Assembly (NCBI GenBank): GCA_004555335.1
Contig: SFII01000035.1
Span: 1 to 10,863, forward strand
DNA: 10,863 nucleotides
DNA from: Coriobacteriaceae bacterium
GTDB taxonomy: Bacteria > Actinomycetota > Coriobacteriia > Coriobacteriales > Eggerthellaceae
Direction: 5' to 3'
In this document: one piece after another, positions 5,369 through 10,863 of the stretch
Layout: every line of letters starts with the position of its first letter
Numbering within the stretch: position 1 is the first letter of the stretch
The notes under the pieces: generated by a model
The model's database searches: none
What the model was told of the DNA's origin: nothing
What the model saw: the letters and a program-made list of their open reading frames with translations, nothing else
Made by a program: the position numbers and the translations under genes

Positions 5369-6799
5369 TTGGGCGGTTTCTTCGGAGCGGTATCCAACCG
5401 CGATATCACATTGGACGTTTTCTTCGGCGTCGACTACCACTCTCACCTGGGCACCCGTCGCGCAGGTATGATCACCCTCGATAAGGACCATGGCTTCCGT
5501 CGCCAGATCCACTCCATCGAGAACACCCCCTTCCGCACCAAGTTCGAAAAGGACCTGAACGACTTCGGGGGCAACTGCGGCATCGGCTGCATTTCCGACA
5601 TGGATCCCCAGCCCCTGCTGGTCCGCTCCCACCTGGGAACCTTCGCAATCACCACCGTCGGCTGCATCGGCAATGTCGACGAAATCATCAACGAGCGCCT
5701 TTCCAACCCCGGCCATCAGTTCATGGCCATGGGGTCGGGCTCGGTCAACACCACCGAGCTGGTTGCCGCCATCATCAACGAGAAGGAAGACTTCGTTTCC
5801 GGCATCAGGCACGCCATGGACCTGATCGAAGGATCCCTTACGCTGCTGATCATGAAGGAAGACGGCCACATCATCGCCGCCCGCGACCGCATGGGACGCC
5901 TGCCCGTGCTGATCGGCAAGGACACCGTGGACCAGGGCTACGCCATCTCCTTCGAATCCTTCGCATACCAGAAGCTGGGCTATGCCGATGAATACGAGCT
6001 GGGCCCCGACGAGATCGTGGAAGTGGGCGCAGACGGCTACACCACTTTGAACCCGCCGCAGGACAAGATGAAGATCTGCGCTTTCCTGTGGACCTACTAC
6101 GGCTACCCCAACTCCAACTACGAAGGCGTCAACGTCGAGCAGTTCCGCTATCGCAACGGCGAGATCATGGCGAAGAACGACGCCGAACAGGGCAAGCTGC
6201 CCGAGCTGGACTACGTTGCCGGCATCCCCGATTCCGGCCTGCCGCACGCAATCGGCTATGCAGGCGAATGCAAGGTCCCCTTCGCACGCCCCTTCGTCAA
6301 GTACACCCCCACCTGGCCCCGCTCCTTCATGCCCGCCAACCAGAGCGTGCGCAACCGCGTGGCCAAGATGAAGCAAGTTCCCGTACCCGAGCTGATCAAA
6401 GGCAAGAAGCTGCTGTTCGTTGACGACAGCATCGTGCGCGGAACCCAGATGCGCGAAACCATCGACTTCCTGTACGAAGCCGGCGCCAAGGAAGTGCACA
6501 TGCGCAGCGCCTGCCCGCCCATCATGTTCGGCTGCAAGTACCTTTCCTTCTCGCGCAGCAATTCCCCCATGGAGCTGCTTTCCCGCCGCACCATCCAGGA
6601 ACTGGAAGGCGACGAAGGCCAGAATCATCTGGAAGAGTACGCCGACGCCACCACCGAGCGCGGCAAGTGCATGCTCAAGAAAATTTGCGAGGAAATGGGC
6701 TTTGACAGCCTGAGTTACCAGTCTTTAGATGGTATGCTCGAAGCAATCGGCATCGACCCCGAGAAAGTATGCACCTACTGCTGGAACGGCAAGGAATAA
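5369..6799 (+). CDS. purF: PurF-like amidophosphoribosyltransferase with degenerate glutaminase domain
   Basis: Resembles PurF, which makes phosphoribosylamine from PRPP in the first step of purine synthesis. At 476 residues it has the Bacillus-type length. The C-terminal phosphoribosyltransferase domain is intact, with the PRPP loop FVDDSIVRGT at 350-359. Cysteines at 237, 389, 468 and 471 match the Fe-S ligands of Bacillus-type PurF. The N-terminal class II amidotransferase domain (about 1-220) is altered: the protein begins MGGFFG, so the nucleophile Cys after Met is Gly; the RYxTxG region reads GCISDMD; NGN reads VGC; and the SD(T/S)E region reads NTTE. The TTG start at 5369 is fixed by GAGGAG at 5358-5363 and an in-frame TGA at 5357-5359, so no upstream Cys is possible. 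It probably uses free ammonia, a partner glutaminase, or has another role. It stands alone with its own promoter and terminator. Confidence 0.88.
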   Translation: MGGFFGAVSNRDITLDVFFGVDYHSHLGTRRAGMITLDKDHGFRRQIHSIENTPFRTKFEKDLNDFGGNCGIGCISDMDPQPLLVRSHLGTFAITTVGCIGNVDEIINERLSNPGHQFMAMGSGSVNTTELVAAIINEKEDFVSGIRHAMDLIEGSLTLLIMKEDGHIIAARDRMGRLPVLIGKDTVDQGYAISFESFAYQKLGYADEYELGPDEIVEVGADGYTTLNPPQDKMKICAFLWTYYGYPNSNYEGVNVEQFRYRNGEIMAKNDAEQGKLPELDYVAGIPDSGLPHAIGYAGECKVPFARPFVKYTPTWPRSFMPANQSVRNRVAKMKQVPVPELIKGKKLLFVDDSIVRGTQMRETIDFLYEAGAKEVHMRSACPPIMFGCKYLSFSRSNSPMELLSRRTIQELEGDEGQNHLEEYADATTERGKCMLKKICEEMGFDSLSYQSLDGMLEAIGIDPEKVCTYCWNGKE

Positions 6800-6840
6800 G
6801 CCGTACGTCGCAGAACTTAAATTAGACCCCCAACTCCCAA

Positions 6841-6875
6841 GCAGGCCCGGAATCTCCGGGCCTGCGATTTGTTTG
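6841..6875 (+). terminator. Rho-independent terminator after the purF-like gene
   Basis: A perfect 11-bp stem (GCAGGCCCGGA at 6841-6851 with TCCGGGCCTGC at 6855-6865) has a 3-base ATC loop and is followed by a moderately T-rich tail, GATTTGTTT. Flanking CCCCCAA and TTGGGGG could extend the pairing. Confidence 0.8.
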
Positions 6876-6993
6876 GGGGCAGGAATCACAAGGCAGCCCC
6901 TAGCCGCACAGGATCCGTAAGGCTAGACCGCCTTGCACCCCCTCCTCCCGAATTGCCGTATCATGGTTCAGGGACGAACTAGAGGAGGAAACA

Positions 6994-7773
6994 ATGGTCA
7001 AACCGGCATACGTAAAGCTTTCGCATGACCCCACGCCCCTGGAAATGCTCGCAGACTGGGCCGCAGGGGGCACGCCTGGCAACTGGGCGCCGAATAAGGA
7101 ATACAAGGCTGCGCTCACAAGGCTCACCGACCTGATGAACCTGTACAAATGCGCGATCATGGAAACCGAAACCCGCTTGAAGGTGCTGAACGCGCGCTTT
7201 TCGCTGGAAAAGGAACGCAACCCCATCTCCAGCATCTCAAGCCGCCTGAAAACCCCCGAAAGCATCTACGAGAAGGTGCACAGAGCCAACATCAAGCCCG
7301 GCATCGACGAGCTTATCGAAAACATGCACGATATCGCCGGCTTACGCGTCATCTGCTCCTTCGTTGAAGACGTCTACCAGCTGGTCGACTGCCTGGAACG
7401 CCAGGACGACATCAAGATCCTGCGCCGTCGCGACTACATCGCCAATCCCAAGCCGAACGGCTACCGCAGCCTGCATCTGATCGTGATGATCCCCGTCTTC
7501 CTTCCCGAAGGCGCGGTGGATATGAAGGTCGAAATCCAGCTGCGCACCATCGCCATGGAATCGTGGGCAAGCCTGGAACATAAGCTGCGCTACAAGAAGG
7601 ACATGGATCCCGAACTGCTGCAGTCCATTTCGAAGGAGCTTTCCCAATGCGCCCAGCTGAGCTCGCGACTGGATACGCGCATGCAGACCATCCGCTACAT
7701 GATCGACGGTTTCGACGCCTTAGACGAGGCTGCGATCATGAAGCAGTACGAAAGCGAAGACATCGAACTGTAA
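6994..7773 (+). CDS. Small alarmone synthetase, RelA/SpoT-domain GTP pyrophosphokinase (YjbM/RelQ-like)
   Basis: Transfers pyrophosphate from ATP to GDP or GTP to make (p)ppGpp in the cytoplasm. The protein has 259 residues, so it is a synthetase-only enzyme without the HD hydrolase or the TGS/ACT domains of full RelA/SpoT proteins, though longer than the roughly 210-residue RelQ type. Synthetase motifs are visible: RLKTPESIYEK (84-94), HDIAGLRVIC (112-121), NPKPNGYRSLH (151-161) and VEIQLRT followed by ESWASLEHK (179-197). The extra N-terminal 40 residues are unrecognised. The ATG at 6994 has AGGAGG at 6983-6988 with 5-base spacing. It is preceded by the purF-like terminator and is probably transcribed alone; a weak TATCAT at 6959-6964 may be its -10. 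It borders the rearranged restriction region but shows no sign of belonging to it. Confidence 0.9.
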   Translation: MVKPAYVKLSHDPTPLEMLADWAAGGTPGNWAPNKEYKAALTRLTDLMNLYKCAIMETETRLKVLNARFSLEKERNPISSISSRLKTPESIYEKVHRANIKPGIDELIENMHDIAGLRVICSFVEDVYQLVDCLERQDDIKILRRRDYIANPKPNGYRSLHLIVMIPVFLPEGAVDMKVEIQLRTIAMESWASLEHKLRYKKDMDPELLQSISKELSQCAQLSSRLDTRMQTIRYMIDGFDALDEAAIMKQYESEDIEL

Positions 7774-7845
7774 ACACCCGCTCTTGCCAAGCGGTATCTT
7801 CAACCTCGAGCAGATTGCGCGCCGCCTCGAAGGCACCACGCCGTC

Positions 7846-8253
7846 GAGTGCTTGCGCGGCGATTTCATCCAAGCCCAACTCGACGATGGGCTCTTCGCCC
7901 AATTCCGGGATGACGTTGGAAATGTAGTTGGAGAACACCTTGTTCGGCGACACGATGGCCACGTCCTGGGCTTTCAGGATGTCCTTGAAACGGTAGAGCA
8001 GGTAGGCGACGCGGTGCAGGGCGATGGAGGTCTTACCCGATCCGGCAACGCCTTGGATCAGCAGCGTCTGCACGCTTTCATTGCGGATGATGGCATTCTG
8101 CTCGTGCTGGATGGTGGAAATGACCGACTTCATCTTCTCGTCCGACGTGTGCGCCAGCTCGCCCACCAGCACATCATCCTGCAGGGCGTCGCTCACGTCC
8201 ACGGCATACTCCATCCGGCCTGCCAAAGGAGAGGGCTTCACGCGGAAAAGCAT
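7846..8253 (-). pseudogene. Internal fragment of a HelD-type UvrD-like helicase
   Basis: On the minus strand a stretch of about 125 residues matches the HelD family (RNA polymerase-recycling, superfamily 1 ATPase). It contains GRMEYAVDVSDALQDD, then SDEKMKSVISTIQ, the Walker A motif GVAGSGKTS, HRVAYLLYRFKD, and SPNKVFSNYISNV followed by PELGEE. Full HelD proteins are about 700 residues; both the N-terminal part and everything after the first ATPase third are missing. Recognisable homology runs from about 8223 down to 7846; the open frame continues to 7720 with unrelated antisense sequence into the alarmone synthetase gene. No ribosome binding site fits the ATG at 8253. This is a non-functional remnant left by a deletion or rearrangement, lying opposite to the restriction genes. 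Confidence 0.8.
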
Positions 8254-8290
8254 CGGGAGGCGTACAATCCTGAAGAACGGATTCGATCAG

Positions 8291-8446
8291 ATGGGAACCA
8301 TGTTGAACAACAACCCACACACGACCCCAACGCCACATGCTGCCGGAGAGGCAATTCCTTCGCCGCGCCCCAGCGCGGAAATCCTGGCGGAGTTGGAGCA
8401 GGTCGAGGCGTCCATCGCCGAGCAGCTGGCGAAGGCAAGGGGCTAG
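8291..8446 (+). pseudogene. Short ORF before hsdS, possible 3' remnant of hsdM
   Basis: It encodes 51 residues from the ATG at 8291 (or 48 from 8300): a Pro/Thr/Asn-rich start, then a helical tail, AEILAELEQVEASIAEQLAK, that resembles the C-terminal ends of some type I methyltransferase subunits. The TAG at 8444-8446 is two bases before the hsdS GTG, which is the usual hsdM-hsdS arrangement. No methyltransferase motif is present, so if this is hsdM nearly all of it is gone. No strong ribosome binding site precedes either ATG; a TACAAT at 8263-8268 could be a -10. It could instead be a small intact leader gene for hsdS. The assignment is tentative. Confidence 0.35.
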
Positions 8447-8448
8447 CC

Positions 8449-9135
8449 GTGCGGCGCTACGAGGCGTACAAGGACTCCGGCGTCGAGTGGATCGGCGAGA
8501 TTCCCGCGGGGTGGGAGGCAACCAAGCTGCTGTTTGGACTTGAATGCGCCATTACCGATGGACCCCATGAAACCCCTGAGTTTTTCGACGAAGGGATTCC
8601 GTTTATTTCAGCGGAAGCGGTGTCTTGCGGAAATGGGCGAATAGACTTCTCCCATATGAGAGGATTCATCTCAAAAGAATACTATGAACAATGCTGCGAG
8701 AAGTATATTCCGCAAGTTGGTGATATCTATATGATTAAATCCGGGGCGACTACGGGAAGAGTATCAATTGTTGATACGGATGAGATCTTTACCATCTGGT
8801 CTCCCTTGGCTGCAATTCGATGCAAAAGGTCGAAACTCTTACCTTGGTATGCGTTCTATTATTTTCACTCTTTTGAGTTTCAGCAACAGGTTGAGGATGG
8901 GTGGACTTACGGCACTCAGCAAAATATCGGAATGAGAACGCTTGAAAAACTACAAGTATGTTTCCCTCCTCTTCCCGAGCAGCAGGCCATCGCAGACTAC
9001 CTGGATGAGAAGACCGCCGAGATCGACTCGCTCATCGTCGATAAGCAGCGCCAGGTGGAACTGCTCAGGGAATACCGCAAGTCCCTCATCTCCGAAGCCG
9101 TCACCGGCAAGTTCAAGGTCCCCGGATTGGAGTAG
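8449..9135 (+). CDS. hsdS: Type I restriction-modification specificity subunit, half-length (single target-recognition domain)
   Basis: Determines which DNA sequence a type I enzyme recognises. The N-terminus has the HsdS signature YKDSGVEWIGEIP, followed by one target-recognition domain (about residues 25-165), then PPLPEQQAIADYLDEKT and a helical spacer ending EYRKSLISEAVTGK, typical of a natural HsdS C-terminus. The total of 228 residues is about half the usual 400 or so, with one recognition domain instead of two; both ends look genuine, so it may act as a dimer. The GTG at 8449 follows the previous TAG by two bases, with AAGGGG upstream; in-frame sequence further upstream is not HsdS-like. 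The recognition domain (about 8560-8960) is much more AT-rich than both flanks, pointing to domain exchange. hsdR starts two bases after its stop, so the two are one operon. Confidence 0.88.
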   Translation: MRRYEAYKDSGVEWIGEIPAGWEATKLLFGLECAITDGPHETPEFFDEGIPFISAEAVSCGNGRIDFSHMRGFISKEYYEQCCEKYIPQVGDIYMIKSGATTGRVSIVDTDEIFTIWSPLAAIRCKRSKLLPWYAFYYFHSFEFQQQVEDGWTYGTQQNIGMRTLEKLQVCFPPLPEQQAIADYLDEKTAEIDSLIVDKQRQVELLREYRKSLISEAVTGKFKVPGLE

Positions 9136-9137
9136 CT

Positions 9138-10863
9138 GTGAAACCCGTGGAATATGCAAATGTAGCGAATTCGTCTGCGAAGGATGTTTCCGAGCGCGCT
9201 TATGAAGACGCGGTCGAGGCCATCCTCAATTCGGTCGGCTGGTCTTCGGCGGACGCATCCGACTACGACCGCTCCCTGGCGGTGAAGCTGGACAGCGCCA
9301 TTGCCTTCATCGAGCAATCCCAGCCTAAGGAATGGGGCAAGGTGCTTTCCTTCTACGGCAACCAGGCAGCTGCCCGCGCCAACTTCGCCAAGCAGCTGGA
9401 CAAGAACCTTACCTTCAACGGACTGGTGCATGTGCTGCGCCATGGTTTCAAGATGTCGGGTGCCAGGTTGCGCCTGTGCTATTTCCGCCCGCCTAACGAT
9501 CTGAATGCCGATGCCTTCCGCCAGCATGCCTGTAACCGCTTCGAAGTGGTGCGCCAGCTGCGTTACGGCACCATGAAAGGCGACATGGACAACAGCCTGG
9601 ATGTGGTGCTGTTCGTGAACGGCCTGCCCCTGGTCACCGTGGAGCTGAAGAACCGCCAGACCGGGCAGAGCGTGGAAAACGCCATGGCCCAGTACCGGCA
9701 GGACCGCGATCCGCGCGAGCTCATCTTCAGGCCCGACAACCGCAGTCTGGTGCACTTCGCCGTAGACGGCCATCTGGTGCGCATGACAACCATGCTGCGC
9801 GCGGGCAGAACCAAGTTCTGGAAGTTCGATAAGGGAAACAACGGCGACGCCGGCAATCCGCCTGTGGAACAGGGGCGCCGCACCGACTACCTGTTCGCAG
9901 AGGTACTGGAACCCCAGTCGCTGCTGCAGATCGTGCAGAGCTTCGCCCAGGTAAAGCGCACGGGCGACAAGGTGGATTCCGTCATCTTCCCGCGCTACCA
10001 CCAGCTGCGCGTGGTGCGCAAGCTGGTTGCGAGCGCCGCCGCCGAAGGACCGGGCCGCAACTACCTGATCCAGCATTCCGCGGGCAGCGGCAAGAGCCAC
10101 TCCATTTCGTGGACCGCGCACCAGCTGGCGGGACTGACCAAGCCCGATGGCTCTGCGGTCTTCGATTCCATCGTCATCCTGACCGACCGCAAGGTGCTGG
10201 ACAGCCAGCTGCAGGAAGACGTGTATTCCATGGAGCACAAGGAAGGCCTGGTCGTGAAGGTGGAGGGCACCTCGAAGGACCTGAGGGACGCCCTGAACGG
10301 CGGTGCGCGCATCATCATCAGCACCATCCAGAAATTCCCCTACATCTACCGCGACACCGATGTGGCCGATCGCACCTTCGCCGTGATCGTTGACGAGGCG
10401 CATTCTTCCCAGACCGGCAAGAATGCCGAAAAGACGCGCGAGGGCCTGTCCAAGATGAGCGACGAGGAATTCCAGCAGATGCTGGAAGAGGCGGCCATCT
10501 TAGACGAGGCTGCCGCCACCGAGGCGGAGGCCGCGCAGGTTTCGGTGCTGCAGGAGGTTTCGGCCCAGGGCAGGCGCGACAACCTTTCCTTCATCGCCTT
10601 CACCGCAACGCCCAAGGCCAGGACCCTGGAGCTTTTCGGCACCATGGGCGAAGACGGCAAGCCGCATCCCTTCGACCTGTATTCCATGCGTCAGGCCATC
10701 AACGAGCATTACATCCTTGATGTGTTGAAGAATTACACCACCTTCGAAACCTACTACAAGCTGGTCAAGTCCATTCCGGACGATCCCAAGTATGCCCAGG
10801 CCCAGGCTTCGAAGGCGCTCATGAACTTCGTGAAGCTGCATCCTTCCAACATCTCCAAGAAGG
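9138..10863 (+). CDS. hsdR: Type I restriction enzyme R subunit (endonuclease and translocase), 3' end beyond window
   Basis: Cuts unmodified DNA after ATP-driven translocation, in complex with HsdM and HsdS. The frame is open from the GTG at 9138 to the window end, giving 575 residues of a protein usually near 1000. The N-terminal nuclease domain has the PD-(D/E)xK motif: D155 in SLDVVLFVNG, then E169-L-K171, followed by the AMAQYRQ helix. The SF2 motor domain shows Walker A AGSGKS (315-320), VILTDRKVLD, the DEAH box at 419-422, and motif III FTATPKA. The start is supported by GGAG at 9129-9132 with 5-base spacing, inside the end of hsdS. An acidic, Ala/Glu-rich insertion after the DEAH box (about residues 440-475) is a little longer than I expect. 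No frameshift or stop is seen, so the gene is probably functional if it completes downstream. Confidence 0.93.
   Translation, partial: MKPVEYANVANSSAKDVSERAYEDAVEAILNSVGWSSADASDYDRSLAVKLDSAIAFIEQSQPKEWGKVLSFYGNQAAARANFAKQLDKNLTFNGLVHVLRHGFKMSGARLRLCYFRPPNDLNADAFRQHACNRFEVVRQLRYGTMKGDMDNSLDVVLFVNGLPLVTVELKNRQTGQSVENAMAQYRQDRDPRELIFRPDNRSLVHFAVDGHLVRMTTMLRAGRTKFWKFDKGNNGDAGNPPVEQGRRTDYLFAEVLEPQSLLQIVQSFAQVKRTGDKVDSVIFPRYHQLRVVRKLVASAAAEGPGRNYLIQHSAGSGKSHSISWTAHQLAGLTKPDGSAVFDSIVILTDRKVLDSQLQEDVYSMEHKEGLVVKVEGTSKDLRDALNGGARIIISTIQKFPYIYRDTDVADRTFAVIVDEAHSSQTGKNAEKTREGLSKMSDEEFQQMLEEAAILDEAAATEAEAAQVSVLQEVSAQGRRDNLSFIAFTATPKARTLELFGTMGEDGKPHPFDLYSMRQAINEHYILDVLKNYTTFETYYKLVKSIPDDPKYAQAQASKALMNFVKLHPSNISKK

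Noticed and set aside
5225..6628. Minus-strand open frame of 467 codons over the purF-like gene
   Set aside because: Antisense shadow with Val/Asp/Gly/His-rich sequence; the plus strand encodes a clear PurF homologue.
7778..7794. CCGCT/AGCGG hairpin after the alarmone synthetase as a terminator
   Set aside because: Only five pairs with no U-run after it; too weak to call.
7852..8448. In-frame extension of hsdS upstream to 7852
   Set aside because: The extension reads antisense to the HelD fragment and has no HsdS similarity; the GTG at 8449 starts the conserved region.
8997..10403. Minus-strand open frame of 468 codons over hsdR
   Set aside because: Antisense shadow; the plus strand carries all expected HsdR motifs in one open frame.
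1..10863. CRISPR array, insertion sequence or prophage genes
   Set aside because: No regularly spaced repeats, transposase, integrase or phage protein was found on either strand.

Overview
The window is GC-rich with AT-rich islands, uses TTG and GTG starts as well as ATG, and carries strong AGGAGG-type ribosome binding sites. It holds a NuoG-like selenocysteine formate dehydrogenase, a PurF-like protein beginning Met-Gly-Gly-Phe-Phe-Gly, and a type I restriction operon. Together these suggest an anaerobic gut-type actinobacterium, most likely a Coriobacteriia/Eggerthellaceae member. That assignment is inference from gene content and composition; no rRNA or other phylogenetic marker is present.

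Left third, minus strand (1-3387): a two-gene formate dehydrogenase operon. A promoter near 3358-3387 and a leader with a long hairpin precede a 612-residue iron-sulfur flavoprotein (NuoF-type cluster domain joined to a GltD/NfnB-like part, 1408-3246). This overlaps by 8 bases with the formate dehydrogenase catalytic subunit (1415 down to the window edge). The in-frame TGA at 333-335 is not a stop: it lies at the selenocysteine position of the family, is followed by a SECIS hairpin with a GGTCT loop, and the reading frame then continues with conserved residues to base 3. The two proteins probably pass electrons between formate/CO2 and NAD(P)(H) or another soluble carrier.

Middle (3388-5212): a roughly 650-base intergenic region separates the operon from a divergent plus-strand pair. 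It holds a strong minus-strand terminator, an AT-rich island flanked by a 12-base direct repeat and containing a small ORF or gene remnant, and a plus-strand promoter. Right at the predicted transcription start lies a large RNA fold that looks like a three-way junction. The pair is a beta-carbonic anhydrase and a small ArsC/Spx-fold protein, ending at a good terminator.

Centre right (5213-7773): a stand-alone PurF-like amidophosphoribosyltransferase with intact PRPP and Fe-S cysteine sites but a glutaminase domain lacking the catalytic cysteine and the other glutamine-site motifs. It is followed by a terminator and a small alarmone (p)ppGpp synthetase gene.

Right end (7774-10863): an accessory, rearranged region. 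It has an internal fragment of a HelD-type helicase on the minus strand, a short ORF that may be the end of a lost hsdM, a half-length hsdS with an AT-rich target-recognition domain, and the first 575 codons of hsdR, which runs off the window. hsdM is not present in the window.
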